From contig NZ_LZZM01000173.1 in assembly GCF_002006345.1 (NCBI RefSeq), positions 1-62,347 on the forward strand: DNA of 62,347 nucleotides, read 5' to 3'. The stretch's first letter is position 1; each line of letters opens with the position of its first letter. The position numbers and the translations under genes were made by a program. The notes below the pieces were generated by a model. The model worked only from the letters and a program-made list of their open reading frames with translations. It was not told the origin of the DNA and did no database searches. This document shows positions 34,236 through 43,808 of this stretch, one piece after another. Source of the DNA: Clostridium puniceum. Its GTDB lineage: Bacteria > Bacillota > Clostridia > Clostridiales > Clostridiaceae.

Positions 34236-36575
34236 ATGTTAAATAAATTTAAAGAAATATTTACGCCACAAGAGTTATTAAAGGGGAATTATGGAATAGA
34301 AAGAGAAAGCTTAAGGGTTAATGATAAAGGAGAATTATCAGAAACGGAACATCCAAGAGTGTTTGGTGATAAGGTTGACAATAGTTATATAACTACAGAT
34401 TTTGCAGAAAGTCAAATAGAGGTAATAACACCACCGTTTAAAAGTGTAGAAGAAACTTATAATTTCACAAATTCACTTTATGATATTGTAGCAATGGAAA
34501 TAGGAGAAGAATATTTATGGCCACAATCTATGCCAGGTATTGTACCAGAAGATAATAAAATTAAAGTTTCAGAATATAGTGAAAATGATAAAGGTAGAGA
34601 GGCAAGATTATATAGAGAAAAGTTAATAGAAAAATATGGTGGAAAAAAGCAGCTTATATGTGGAATACATTATAATTTTTCTTTTAACTATGATTTTATT
34701 AATAAATTGTATAATAGCGAAATAAGTAATGAGCTTTTTAAGGATGTAAATCACAAAAATGAGAAATTAGATTACAAGGAATTTAAAAATAATATTTACT
34801 TGAAACTTACAAGAAATTATCTTCGATATAGATGGCTTATTATATATCTTTTAGGCGCAAGTGGAGTAGTTGACAAAAGTTATGTAGGTAATTGTATAAA
34901 TTCATCTAAGCAAATTACCAAAGATGGATTTTCAAATATAGGTGCTTTATCTTATAGAAATAGTGAATGTGGTTATAAAAATAAAGTTGATTTATTTCCA
35001 AACTATAATTCAATCGAGGAGTATATAGAAAGTTTAAAAGGATTTATAAAGGATAAGCTTATAGATAGTCATAAAGAGCTTTATAGTTCTATAAGGCTTA
35101 AACCTGCTGATGTTAGTAACTTTATGGATTCTCTAAAGGAAGATGGAATTCAATATTTAGAATATAGAAGTATTGATATTAATCCTTTTGAAAAAGGTGG
35201 GATAAGCTTAGAGGATTTATATTTCCTTCAGGTGTTTAATATATTTCTGCTTCTTCAAAAAGAAAGTGATTATGATAAGTGGCAGGAAGAAGGAGTGGAA
35301 AACCAAAACATAATTTCAAAGTTTGGGCAAAATGATATTATGTTAAAGAAAGATGGAAAGTTTATTTCAAAAGAACAATGGGGAGTAGAAATATTAGAAA
35401 CTATTAAAAATATAAACAATGAACTTAAATTAGGTAAAGAAGAAATTATTGATTTAATGATTGAAAAAGTAAAAAATCATAAATTAACATATGCTTATAG
35501 GATTGAAAAAAAAGTAAAAGAAGAGGGGTACATTAATGCTCATTTAAATATAGCAAAAGGATATAAGAACAGTGCTTACAATAATAGATTCAAATTAGAA
35601 GGATACGAAGAATTAGAATTATCTACTCAAATTTTAATGAAGGAAGCTATTAAAAGGGGAATAAAGGTTGAAATTTTAGATAAGTCTGAGAATTTCATTT
35701 CCCTTAAAAAGAATGATAAAATAGAATATGTTAAGCAGGCAACTAAAACTTCAAAGGATAATTATGTGACTGTTTTAATTATGGAAAATAAAAGTGTTAC
35801 TAAAAAAGTACTCTTAAATAGTAACATTAAAGTTCCAGATGGTATAGAAGTTAATTCTATGGAAGAAGCTATGAGTGTAATAAAGGATTATGTTAATAAA
35901 CCAATAGTAATAAAACCAAAGTCAACTAATTTTGGAATAGGAATAAATATATTTAAAAATGGAACAGATAAAGAAAGTATTAAGAAAGCTTTTGAAATTG
36001 CATTTAATCATGATAATACAGTACTTCTAGAAGAATTTATAAAAGGAAAAGAATATCGTTTTTTAGTTATTGATGATAAGGTGGTTGGAATACTGCATAG
36101 AGTACCAGCTAATGTTAAAGGTGATGGTATAAAATCTATAGATGAGCTTGTTGAAGAGAAAAATCAAGATCCACTTCGAGGGCATCATTATGTAACACCA
36201 CTTGAAAAAATAAATTTAGATGAAAATGCAGAATTATTTTTAAAACAACAAAATAAAGATTTCAATTATATTCCGAGTAAAGATGAAGTAGTTTACTTAA
36301 GAGAAAATTCCAATATAAGCACAGGTGGGGACAGTATAGATTATACAGATGATATCTCAGAAAAGTTTAAATCTATAGCAGTTGCATCAGCTAAAGCAGT
36401 TAATGCTAGAATTTGTGGTGTAGATATGATGTTAGAAGAGTATAGTGATGAAAATTCCAATTATGCAATAATTGAGTTAAACTTTAATCCAGCTATTCAT
36501 ATTCATTGTTATCCATATAAAGGTGTTGAAAGGAAAATTGGGCTTGAGGTATTAAAAGTATTAGGGTATGCTTAA
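34236..36575 (+). CDS. gshF: Bifunctional glutamate-cysteine ligase/glutathione synthetase
   Basis: This 779-aa GshF (GshAB) protein makes glutathione from Glu, Cys and Gly in two ATP-dependent steps. The N-terminal GshA-type ligase (about 1-480) includes GNYGIERESLRV, TDFAESQIEVITPP and YLEYRSIDINPF. The C-terminal ATP-grasp (about 490-779) includes KPIVIKPKSTNFGIGINIFK, LLEEFIKGKEYRFLVIDDKV and ELNFNPAIHIHCYPYKGVER. Length and domain order are those of Gram-positive GshF. AGGGAGG precedes the start. It stands alone. Confidence 0.95.
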   Translation: MLNKFKEIFTPQELLKGNYGIERESLRVNDKGELSETEHPRVFGDKVDNSYITTDFAESQIEVITPPFKSVEETYNFTNSLYDIVAMEIGEEYLWPQSMPGIVPEDNKIKVSEYSENDKGREARLYREKLIEKYGGKKQLICGIHYNFSFNYDFINKLYNSEISNELFKDVNHKNEKLDYKEFKNNIYLKLTRNYLRYRWLIIYLLGASGVVDKSYVGNCINSSKQITKDGFSNIGALSYRNSECGYKNKVDLFPNYNSIEEYIESLKGFIKDKLIDSHKELYSSIRLKPADVSNFMDSLKEDGIQYLEYRSIDINPFEKGGISLEDLYFLQVFNIFLLLQKESDYDKWQEEGVENQNIISKFGQNDIMLKKDGKFISKEQWGVEILETIKNINNELKLGKEEIIDLMIEKVKNHKLTYAYRIEKKVKEEGYINAHLNIAKGYKNSAYNNRFKLEGYEELELSTQILMKEAIKRGIKVEILDKSENFISLKKNDKIEYVKQATKTSKDNYVTVLIMENKSVTKKVLLNSNIKVPDGIEVNSMEEAMSVIKDYVNKPIVIKPKSTNFGIGINIFKNGTDKESIKKAFEIAFNHDNTVLLEEFIKGKEYRFLVIDDKVVGILHRVPANVKGDGIKSIDELVEEKNQDPLRGHHYVTPLEKINLDENAELFLKQQNKDFNYIPSKDEVVYLRENSNISTGGDSIDYTDDISEKFKSIAVASAKAVNARICGVDMMLEEYSDENSNYAIIELNFNPAIHIHCYPYKGVERKIGLEVLKVLGYA

Positions 36576-36624
36576 TAAAATATTGCAAAAATAAGTTAAA
36601 AAATTAATAGATTAAAAATTATTG

Positions 36625-36660
36625 CAAAATGGAGGAAGTATGAAAATTCTCCATTTTGTC
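36625..36660. terminator. Hairpin terminator between gshF and DUF4489 gene
   Basis: CAAAATGGAG (36625-36634) pairs with CTCCATTTTG (36649-36658). On the minus strand it is followed by AATAATTTTTAAT, so it best serves the DUF4489 gene. Confidence 0.6.
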
Positions 36661-36713
36661 GTATTAAAATTAGAGAAGCTCTAAAAAGAGCTCCCTGTAA
36701 TATAATTATTTTA

Positions 36714-37280
36714 CTATATAAGAGTTTCAACAGCCAAAGCAGTTAATGTTGCATTAGTTATTGTTAAGCCAGCTGTTTCAGCAATTAAACTACTTGGTTC
36801 AAGTTTGATTGTGTAAGTTGTACAACTATGGCAAGGACTACAGTCGCAATATTGGAAACAAAACGATTCAGACTCTAGTACACTAGCTATTTCTGAAAAA
36901 GTATGAGTTCCACCTATTTCTTGAGGAGCACCACCATCTGTTGTTTTTACAATTACAAAATTTAAATTTACCATGATAGTTGCAGGCAAAACAATTAAGC
37001 AAGTAAAAGTTAAAAGAATTTTTGGATTGCACATATTAGTAGTGTCTATAGATACACTAGCTACAGGTATAGGCCTAGATAATTGTGTTGAAATCATTGG
37101 TAGAGGTCCAACTCCACCAGAACCACAACTTAATAATGATCTGCCTGGTTCAGGTGAAGTATTACGGCATATTCTACTAGTTAGAGAAACTTCAGAGCCA
37201 AGCACATCTTCAAAATCACGACGTCTGCAATTAGCTATAGAATCTTCAAAGCCAAATTGGTTTTCAGAAATAATATTCAT
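36714..37280 (-). CDS. DUF4489 protein (probable spore-surface protein)
   Basis: This 188-aa cysteine-rich protein contains LLSCGSGGVGPLPMISTQLS, VASVSIDTTNMCNPKILLTF and a C-terminal CFQYCDCSPCHSCTTYTIKL. These fit the clostridial DUF4489 domain, a beta-rich module. ATG 37280 is used because GGAGG lies 8 bp upstream. A candidate sigma-E promoter (37358-37385) suggests mother-cell expression, and the Cys clusters would suit cross-linking in a spore coat (inference). Confidence 0.8.
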   Translation of the reverse strand: MNIISENQFGFEDSIANCRRRDFEDVLGSEVSLTSRICRNTSPEPGRSLLSCGSGGVGPLPMISTQLSRPIPVASVSIDTTNMCNPKILLTFTCLIVLPATIMVNLNFVIVKTTDGGAPQEIGGTHTFSEIASVLESESFCFQYCDCSPCHSCTTYTIKLEPSSLIAETAGLTITNATLTALAVETLI

Positions 37281-37603
37281 AAAATACCTCCATATCATCA
37301 TAAGTTTATCAAAGTTTTCTCCATATAAATTTGTTATAAGAGATTCTTTTATAGTACATTGTATGAAAAATATAAAAAAATGTGATGTATATAGTATTAA
37401 TTTAGATTTTATACCTGTTTTTAGTGTGTATATGTTGAAAAATTAATTTTCTCTAAAATTAATTATAATGATTTAATTTTGTTTAAGAACTAAAATTGCA
37501 ACATAATATAGTAAATTAATTAGAATTTATATATAATTAAATGTAGAAAAATTATTTAAATATATATAGAAATTTATTAACAAAAATATGAGGTGTGGTT
37601 GAA
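37281..37603. other. Intergenic with sigma-E-like promoter
   Basis: Besides the promoter at 37358-37385 and the GAGGTG before the next gene I see nothing definite in this AT-rich interval. Confidence 0.45.
37358..37385 (-). promoter_or_regulatory. Candidate sigma-E promoter for DUF4489 gene
   Basis: On the minus strand TCACATT (37385-37379), a 13-bp spacer and CATACAAT (37365-37358) match KMATATT/CATACAAT with one mismatch. The -10 is a perfect consensus. The gene starts 78 bp downstream. Confidence 0.5.
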
Positions 37604-38254
37604 ATGTTAAAAAATGATTATATGAAAGAAGTAGAAAATACTTTGACTCTAGTAACAGAAGAAGTTGATAAATGTATAATAGATGGAGATATAAAAAAGG
37701 CTAAAGAAAGAGTGAATAAAGAACTTAAAGCTTTAGTTGGAATTGATATAGGAACTGTAGATATTTTTTCATTTAATAGCTTAGAAGGGCTCATAAGTAA
37801 AGAAGATCAATATAATGCTGAGAAATTTATTGCATTTGCTTGCCTTATGAATCTTCAAGGTCAAATTAGTAATGATGAAAATTCAAAAATTCAATACTAT
37901 GAAAAATCATTAGAAAGCTTTTTCAAGGCATATACTGAAGATGATGAGACAAATCCTAAATATTTGAAGGATGCAGTAGATGTGGCAGGTGAATTAAGTG
38001 ATTATGAATTTTCACTAGATATGGATAAAAAAATCCTAAAGATTTATGAGTTAGCTAATAAGCTCGATAAAGCTGAAGATACATTGTTTTACATGCTTAG
38101 AAAAACAAATAATGATGGAAGTATTATTTTAGAAGGAATGAGATTTTACAATAGACTTAAGGAGCAGGACCATGAGAAATTAGCATTAGGAAATTTACCA
38201 ATAGGGGAAGTTGAAGATGGAATTTCAGAACTTGAAAGAAGATTGGGAATGTAA
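37604..38254 (+). CDS. DUF6483-like helical protein
   Basis: This 216-aa all-helical protein begins MLKNDYMKEVENTLTLVTEE and has a LKALVGIDIGTVDIFSFNSL segment as in DUF6483 proteins. A TPR-like C-terminal part is tentative. No catalytic motif is present. ATG 37604 follows GAGGTG by 8 bp; the in-frame GTG 37595 overlaps that site. Ends at a good terminator. Confidence 0.7.
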   Translation: MLKNDYMKEVENTLTLVTEEVDKCIIDGDIKKAKERVNKELKALVGIDIGTVDIFSFNSLEGLISKEDQYNAEKFIAFACLMNLQGQISNDENSKIQYYEKSLESFFKAYTEDDETNPKYLKDAVDVAGELSDYEFSLDMDKKILKIYELANKLDKAEDTLFYMLRKTNNDGSIILEGMRFYNRLKEQDHEKLALGNLPIGEVEDGISELERRLGM

Positions 38255-38276
38255 TTGAGCATTTAATCAGTAATAT

Positions 38277-38315
38277 AAAGGTTGCTCAAAACAGAATTTT
38301 AAGCAACCTTTTTAT
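38277..38315. terminator. Bidirectional terminator
   Basis: AAAGGTTGCT (38277-38286) pairs with AGCAACCTTT (38302-38311), followed by TTTATT. It lies between convergent genes. Confidence 0.75.
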
Positions 38316-38321
38316 TGTATT

Positions 38322-38771
38322 TTATTTTTCAAATAGTTTTTCTTTTACTTTTTTTAGGTTTGTAACTTGTTTTGTTATTGTAGATACAAAGATTACACCT
38401 AGGGCTAAGGTACCAGCACTAGCTACAGTATCAATACCAAGCTTTAATGCACCACTTAAATTTCCTAGTATAGTTTCATACATAGTATTATACATGCCAG
38501 CGCCAGGAACTAATGGGATAAGAGCACAAATTACTAGGGTTGTCACAGGTGTTTTTAAATATCTTGCACAAATCTCTGAATAGATGCTGAAAATTATAGA
38601 TGCTATAAATAACGATAAAATATTACTTATTCCATAATTAGTTAAGAATAAATAGAAAAACCAGCTTAAGCCACCACCGATAGATGCAAAAAATAATTTT
38701 TTCCCTTTTATATTAAAAATTATTCCAAAACCAAAAGATGCCCAAAAGGCAACTATAATTTGTTCTAGCAT
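38322..38771 (-). CDS. ThrE-type threonine/serine exporter, small subunit (YjjB-like)
   Basis: This 149-aa membrane protein has four or five helices and the motif ICALIPLVPGAGMYNTMYETI found in ThrE_2/YjjB proteins. It is expected to pair with the larger subunit encoded 177 bp upstream to export small amino acids or dicarboxylates. Start ATG 38771 was chosen because GGGAG precedes it; the in-frame ATG 38789 has no site. Confidence 0.83.
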   Translation of the reverse strand: MLEQIIVAFWASFGFGIIFNIKGKKLFFASIGGGLSWFFYLFLTNYGISNILSLFIASIIFSIYSEICARYLKTPVTTLVICALIPLVPGAGMYNTMYETILGNLSGALKLGIDTVASAGTLALGVIFVSTITKQVTNLKKVKEKLFEK

Positions 38772-38948
38772 TAAACCACTCCCTTGCATATTAAAGCAAA
38801 ATGTCTTTGAAATTATTTAGATTACTTGTTTGAATAATTTAACTACGATTCTTAAGTAAATTAAAAGATAATCACTTATTAGTAAATTTGACAGTTGAGA
38901 ATTTATATAGCCAACATATATTAAATAACTGCATATGAGTAAAATTAT

Positions 38949-39698
38949 CTATAAATAAAATATGCTTAAGATAGCACCGGTACCTACTGCAATTGAAACT
39001 GCAATTAAAAATGCTTCGGAGGCTTTTGTTATTCCAGATAAAAAATCTCCAGCAATAGTATCTCTAATAGCATTAGTAATTATAAGTCCAGGTACAAGTA
39101 ACATGATAGAACCAATAATAGTTTTGTCTAAATTAGAGCATAAATTTAGTTTTAAAAACATAGTAGCTAAAATAGCACATAATCCACCACAAAAGGAGTT
39201 TACAAAGAATTCATTTATATTTAATTTTTGAAATATAATAGACACTATTTTTATAACAGAACCTATTAAACTTGTTGCAAAAAAGTCTTTAAGGTCTCCA
39301 CCAAACATTATTGAAAAGCAGCCAGCAGCCATAGCAGAACATATCAAAGTAATTAAATGTGAATATCTAGATGCATTTGATATTTTTATAAGCTCTTTGT
39401 TAAAATCACAAAGTTCTATACCTTCAGTTTGAATTCGCCTAGATAAATCATTAACAGCATCTATTTTATTTAAATCAACACCTCGAGAAGTAATCCTTTT
39501 AACGATGGTTGCAACTTCATCATAATGAGTAACTGTAACAATTATACCTGTTGGAATTACAAAACTATCAGCGGTATGTGCGCCATAAGCAATACATATT
39601 CTACTAATGGTTTCTTCAACTCTATAAGTTTCAGCACCGCTTTCCAATAGAATTTTACCAGCAAGAGTAGAAATTGTAATTAATTTATTTAAATCCAT
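38949..39698 (-). CDS. ThrE-type threonine/serine exporter, large subunit (YjjP-like)
   Basis: This 249-aa protein has a cytosolic N-terminal part with LLESGAETYRVEETISRICI, SFVIPTGIIVTV and GVDLNKIDAVNDLSRRI, then five membrane helices. This is the DUF1212/ThrE domain. It probably works with the YjjB-like protein. ATG 39698 is preceded by GGAG; the longer frame to 39731 is unlikely to be translated. Confidence 0.85.
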   Translation of the reverse strand: MDLNKLITISTLAGKILLESGAETYRVEETISRICIAYGAHTADSFVIPTGIIVTVTHYDEVATIVKRITSRGVDLNKIDAVNDLSRRIQTEGIELCDFNKELIKISNASRYSHLITLICSAMAAGCFSIMFGGDLKDFFATSLIGSVIKIVSIIFQKLNINEFFVNSFCGGLCAILATMFLKLNLCSNLDKTIIGSIMLLVPGLIITNAIRDTIAGDFLSGITKASEAFLIAVSIAVGTGAILSIFYL

Positions 39699-40079
39699 AA
39701 TTTTTCTCCATATTAATAATTTATATGTCAAATGAATTATAGCATAAAATAAAAAATTCTTATATAACTAACTAATTTTAATATTCATTATAAAATTATT
39801 AATAAATAAAGAGATATTATAGATGATTAAAAGTAGAGGTAGAAATACATAAAGAGATATTATAAATAAAAATACATTTTGAGGCCTAATAATTAAAAAT
39901 ATTAGTTGAAATTAAATAATTATAGAAAAAATTAAATAATTATAGAAAATAGTTGATTAATTTAGTAAGAAATTTTATAATTTGAATAGCGAGTGAAACT
40001 TTTTGGCTTTATATTTTAGCTGAATTTAGTTGAACTTATACCCTTGAGGGTTCAAAAAATATGTTGGGGTGGTAAAAAG
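39699..40079. other. Intergenic with a tandem duplication upstream of glyA
   Basis: A 20-bp unit (AATTAAATAATTATAGAAAA) is repeated in tandem near 39910-39950. ACCCTTGAGGGT near 40040 is a small hairpin. GGGGTGG is the glyA ribosome binding site. I find no glycine or SAM riboswitch consensus. Confidence 0.5.
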
Positions 40080-41315
40080 ATGAATTTTGAAAATATACAA
40101 AGAGAAGACAAAGAAATCTATAGTTTAATGGAAAAAGAATTAGAAAGACAACAAAAAGGAATAGAATTAATAGCTTCAGAAAATATTGTAAGTCCAGCTG
40201 TTATGGAAGCCATGGGTTCTTACCTAACTAATAAATATGCTGAAGGATATCCGGGTAAAAGATATTATGGTGGATGTCACGTAGTTGATGAAATAGAACA
40301 AATAGCAATTGATAGAGCTAAACAATTATTTGGTGCAGAACATGCAAATGTTCAACCACATTCAGGCTCACAAGCCAATATGGCAGTATATTTTGCAGTT
40401 TTAGAACCAGGTGATACTGTTTTAGGTATGGATTTAAGTCATGGTGGTCATTTAACTCATGGTTCACCAGTTAATTTTTCAGGAAAATTATTTAACTTTG
40501 TATCTTATGGAGTTGATAAAGAAACTGAAGTGATTAATTATGAAAATGTGAGAAAACTTGCAATAGAAAACAAACCAAAGCTTATTGTAGCTGGTGCAAG
40601 TGCATATGGAAGAATTTTAGATTTTCCAAAGTTTAAAGAAATAGCAGATGAAGTTGGAGCACTACTTATGGTAGATATGGCTCATATTGCAGGTCTTGTA
40701 GCTGCAGGTGTTCATCCATCACCAGTACCATATTCTGATTTTGTAACAACAACAACACATAAGACATTAAGAGGCCCAAGAGGTGGATTAATTCTTTGTA
40801 AAGAAAAATATGCTCAAATCTTAAATAAAAATATATTCCCAGGAATACAAGGTGGTCCATTAGAACATATTATTGCTGCAAAGGCTGTATGCTTTAAAGA
40901 AGCTTTAGATCCAACATTTAAGGAATATGGTAAAAATATAGTTGAAAACTGCAAAGAACTTGCAGATCAATTGATTTCTAAAGGATTTAAAATAGTATCA
41001 AATGGAACAGATAATCATGTATTTTTAGTTGATTTAAATAACAAGAATGTAACAGGAAAAGAAGCAGAAAAATTATTAGATTCAGTAGGGATAACTGTTA
41101 ACAAGAATACAGTGCCAAATGAAACAAGAAGTCCATTTGTAACTTCAGGAATTAGAATTGGTACGGCGGCAATTACTACAAGAGGTTTTGTAAAAGAAGA
41201 TATGGCTGAAATTGCAACAATTATTGGAGAAGCAATAGATAACAGAGAGGGAGATTTATCAGGGCTTAAGGATAGAGTAGAAACATTATGTGATAAATAT
41301 CCATTATATAAATAA
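40080..41315 (+). CDS. glyA: Serine hydroxymethyltransferase
   Basis: This 411-aa PLP enzyme interconverts serine and glycine with tetrahydrofolate. It is full length. The PLP lysine is K228 in [14 protein letters not shown]. Also present are [38 protein letters not shown] and the C-terminal [17 protein letters not shown] 40080 with GGGGTGG is the start; the frame further upstream is not coding. A terminator follows (41335-41364). Confidence 0.97.
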   Translation: MNFENIQREDKEIYSLMEKELERQQKGIELIASENIVSPAVMEAMGSYLTNKYAEGYPGKRYYGGCHVVDEIEQIAIDRAKQLFGAEHANVQPHSGSQANMAVYFAVLEPGDTVLGMDLSHGGHLTHGSPVNFSGKLFNFVSYGVDKETEVINYENVRKLAIENKPKLIVAGASAYGRILDFPKFKEIADEVGALLMVDMAHIAGLVAAGVHPSPVPYSDFVTTTTHKTLRGPRGGLILCKEKYAQILNKNIFPGIQGGPLEHIIAAKAVCFKEALDPTFKEYGKNIVENCKELADQLISKGFKIVSNGTDNHVFLVDLNNKNVTGKEAEKLLDSVGITVNKNTVPNETRSPFVTSGIRIGTAAITTRGFVKEDMAEIATIIGEAIDNREGDLSGLKDRVETLCDKYPLYK

Positions 41316-41332
41316 TAATTAAAAGGATGTAT

Positions 41333-41366
41333 GGAGAGGTTTCATTAAGTACAATGAAGCCTCTTA
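41333..41366 (+). terminator. glyA terminator
   Basis: AGAGGTTTCATT (41335-41346) pairs with AATGAAGCCTCT (41353-41364) with one mismatch. The T tract is short. Confidence 0.65.
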
Positions 41367-41718
41367 ATATTAGACAAAACAATATATTTATTAGAAATAT
41401 TAATATATAAACCCAAGATAAAGTTTTAAATTTAGTTTATAATTCTAGTAGTATTTTAAGTGACTTGAAATTAAATGAAATTTTTAATAAATTATGATAT
41501 TATAGATACATATTAAAGTATAGAAAAAATTGAGAGATTCATATAGTTTGTAAGATAGCTAGTATCCGTAAAATTAATGGTCTATAACGGTTGCAACGTA
41601 TGGACTTGGTATCCTTTGGGGTATAAGTTCTTTAAGTTTCAGTATTGAGAAAAGATTTATATTATGAATATTATATCTGAAGCTAAGAGCTACTTTATAT
41701 GGAAGATGGGGAAGGTAA
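41367..41718 (+). other. Intergenic, possible coding remnant
   Basis: Near 41598-41660 a frame reads TYGLGILWGISSLSFSIEKR, which could be a scrap of a membrane transporter. No intact gene, RNA or clear promoter is visible. Confidence 0.35.
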
Positions 41719-42234
41719 ATGAAAAAAGCACTTTTAGTCATTGATGCTCAAGAAGATTTTATTGGTGAACAGCGTAATAAGAATAAATTTAATTATGAAG
41801 ATGTAGATGAACTTATTAAAAATATTAATGATAAAATTACTATTTATAAAAAGAATAAAGATGAGGTTATTTATATTGCAAATGTATTGGCGAATAATTT
41901 CTTTTATAATAAATTTTTTCCATATGGAATTACAGGTAGCAAGGGAGCTAAAATTGACAAAAGAATTAAAATTGTATCAGAAAATTATTTTGAAAAGCAA
42001 GTAGGAAATGCATTTAAAAATAATAATTTAGTGAAATTTATAAAAGAAAATCAAATAAGTGAGGTAGAACTTATTGGGGTTGATGGAATTGGATGTGTTT
42101 TTAAAACTGCTAAAGGGGCAATGGATATTGGCCTTAAAGTTACTATTTTAAGTGATAGTGTAGGGACAGTTAATCCAGAAAAATTTATTAAACTAAGTAC
42201 AAAATTAAAAATTTTAGGTGTGTATTATATGTAA
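41719..42234 (+). CDS. Isochorismatase-family cysteine hydrolase
   Basis: This 171-aa protein has the cysteine-hydrolase fold. LLVIDAQEDFIG supplies the catalytic Asp, a Lys follows in the central region, and IGVDGIGCVFKTAKGAMDIG supplies the nucleophilic Cys. Substrates of related enzymes include nicotinamide and N-carbamoyl compounds; here it is not predictable. AAGGTAA lies before the start. Terminated by the hairpin at 42240-42281. Confidence 0.82.
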   Translation: MKKALLVIDAQEDFIGEQRNKNKFNYEDVDELIKNINDKITIYKKNKDEVIYIANVLANNFFYNKFFPYGITGSKGAKIDKRIKIVSENYFEKQVGNAFKNNNLVKFIKENQISEVELIGVDGIGCVFKTAKGAMDIGLKVTILSDSVGTVNPEKFIKLSTKLKILGVYYM

Positions 42235-42239
42235 GTTTA

Positions 42240-42281
42240 AGACTATTTCAAATTAGTTATATATTTGAAATGGTCTTTTTT
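42240..42281 (+). terminator. Intrinsic terminator
   Basis: AGACTATTTCAAAT pairs with ATTTGAAATGGTCT, with one mismatch, followed by TTTTTT. Confidence 0.75.
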
Positions 42282-42535
42282 ATATGGAGGAAAATATAAA
42301 ATTTTTGAAGCCAGAAAGGCTGATAAATCTTTAAGTGAAATTATAGCAAGTTAGTTACTTTGTTTTATTTAAAGACTATGAATTACTATATATTTTAATT
42401 TTTAAACTAAAATAAATCGTTATATTATTTTAATAGAGAGTATTTTTTATTAAATATATGAAAAATAGCAGTGAACTTATAAAGTCTTCTTGAATATTAT
42501 AAATATGAAGTAAGAAGGTTTTCAGGAGGACTAAA
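42282..42535 (+). other. Intergenic with a short decayed frame
   Basis: GGAGG at about 42286 is followed by a frame reading YKIFEARKADKSLSEIIAS and a stop (about 42355). It may be the relic of a gene end. Otherwise empty up to CAGGAGG before 42536. Confidence 0.35.
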
Positions 42536-42781
42536 ATGAATCCTTTTCAATTTATTATGACAATTCAGCAAAAAATGCAGCAAGATCCAAGCTTTGCAAA
42601 TAAGTTTAATAGGGTAGTATCTGAATTAAGCAATATACCAGGGCTTCAACAACAGGTAATGAGAATAGCTCAAATTAGTGATGAAAATGAAAGACAAAAA
42701 GTAATAGATAAGCTTCCTAGAGATGCCAAGCGTGCAGTTAAAGGAATGTTAGATTTATTAAATGATTATAATCTTTTATAA
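42536..42781 (+). CDS. Small conserved helical protein, unknown
   Basis: This 81-aa protein contains MNPFQFIMTIQQKMQQDPSF, ELSNIPGLQQQVMRIAQISD and a basic middle (LPRDAKRAVKGMLDLL). It is Gln-rich and probably helical. I do not recognise a family. It has AGGAGG and a double hairpin downstream, and looks like a genuine small gene. Confidence 0.7.
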   Translation: MNPFQFIMTIQQKMQQDPSFANKFNRVVSELSNIPGLQQQVMRIAQISDENERQKVIDKLPRDAKRAVKGMLDLLNDYNLL

Positions 42782-42832
42782 AAGGTAAATTGAAAAATAT
42801 ATTTTTTTCATATACTTAGGCTAAAAATTAAA

Positions 42833-42917
42833 TTTAATACAAGATGTTATAATAATATCTTGTATTAAAGGTTCAATTGACATTAATAAATTAATGAGCA
42901 ATCGGACCTTTATTTTT
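42833..42917. terminator. Two consecutive hairpins between convergent genes
   Basis: The first is TTTAATACAAGAT...ATCTTGTATTAAA (42833-42869). The second pairs AAAGGTTC with GGACCTTT around CATTAAT/ATTAATG (42866-42911) and runs into TATTTTT. Confidence 0.65.
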
Positions 42918-42964
42918 GCAAAAATCTTTTTTCAACTTAAAATGAGTTTTATAAAGTAAATGAT

Positions 42965-43120
42965 TTAAAAGCCCCTTTTTTTAGCTTCTACGCCACTTTC
43001 ATTTAATGCAGGTTGTTCAATTGTTGTATTAAAACTACTCTTACTATATTGACCTTGTGATTTGTTACCATTTCTTAAAATATTACTCTTTGTATAGTCC
43101 TTTTTGTTGTTATTTTCCAT
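42965..43120 (-). CDS. 51-aa small hydrophilic protein
   Basis: On the minus strand ATG 43120 follows AAAAGGAGATG. It encodes 51 residues beginning MENNNKKDYTKSNILRNGNK and ending LNESGVEAKKRGF. The composition (Asn, Lys, Gln, Ser; no hydrophobic core) resembles minor small spore proteins. A CATACTAT box upstream resembles a sigma-E -10, but no matching -35 is well placed. No family is recognised. Confidence 0.6.
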   Translation of the reverse strand: MENNNKKDYTKSNILRNGNKSQGQYSKSSFNTTIEQPALNESGVEAKKRGF

Positions 43121-43366
43121 AAAATCATCTCCTTTTTCATTTACATATATAGTATGCCTATATTCATAAAAATTAATATGGTAAATTTAACATGGGGATT
43201 TTAAAATTATAAGCAGGTTTATAAAAAATATGTTATAATAAAGTACTTAAAAAGTTATTATAGTTTTTTATATATAATTTCTAATTAATTTCCTAAATTA
43301 AAACTATTTAAGGGAACTAGGTATATTTATGAGAACATATATATTAGAGAAAGAAGAGGAAAGAAA

Positions 43367-43637
43367 ATGAATTTTACACTAGTAATGCCATTAATATGTA
43401 TATTCGCGGCAGATATATTATTTTATACTACAATTAAAAATAATAAATTAGATTTTGTAGGTAAAAAAAGGTATAATAACAAGTTCTTGGTTTACTGCGT
43501 GGAGTAAAATAGATGAAGTTTATGTAGAAGCTCAAGGTGAAAAATGTATTCTCACTTATTCAAATAGAAATATAAAAAAGCGTTTGATTTTAAAAAAAGA
43601 AGAAGAAATTCAATTAAAAAAATACATAGCTGCATAA
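43367..43637 (+). pseudogene. Decayed paralogue of the DUF5673-like gene that follows
   Basis: ATG 43367 opens MNFTLVMPLICIFAADILFY and runs 46 codons. In another frame GIITSSWFTAWSKIDEVYVE and KKRLILKKEEEIQLKKYI align with GILTNSYVLTWNKIETYSLE and RRLLFNEKDKDEVKKYL of the protein at 43809. The central ~60 residues are missing. It is a truncated, frameshifted duplicate. Confidence 0.7.
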
Positions 43638-43808
43638 AGAGGAATAACAATATTAAAAATTAAAATATATATTTTAAGCTTAATTCTTAAATAAAATTAA
43701 GTGGAAATAAGTATAATGTAAGATTGTTTTCAACATATAATTAAAAATAACCGAATAATATTATAAGTAAAATTATTATTACATAATAAATAGAAAGCAG
43801 GATGAAAA

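Noticed and set aside
36973..37446. 157-codon plus-strand frame antisense to the DUF4489 gene
   Set aside because: No ribosome binding site, and the opposite strand has a recognised domain, a good start and a promoter.
39990..40079. Glycine riboswitch before glyA
   Set aside because: No tandem aptamer core; only a tiny ACCCTTGAGGGT hairpin is present.
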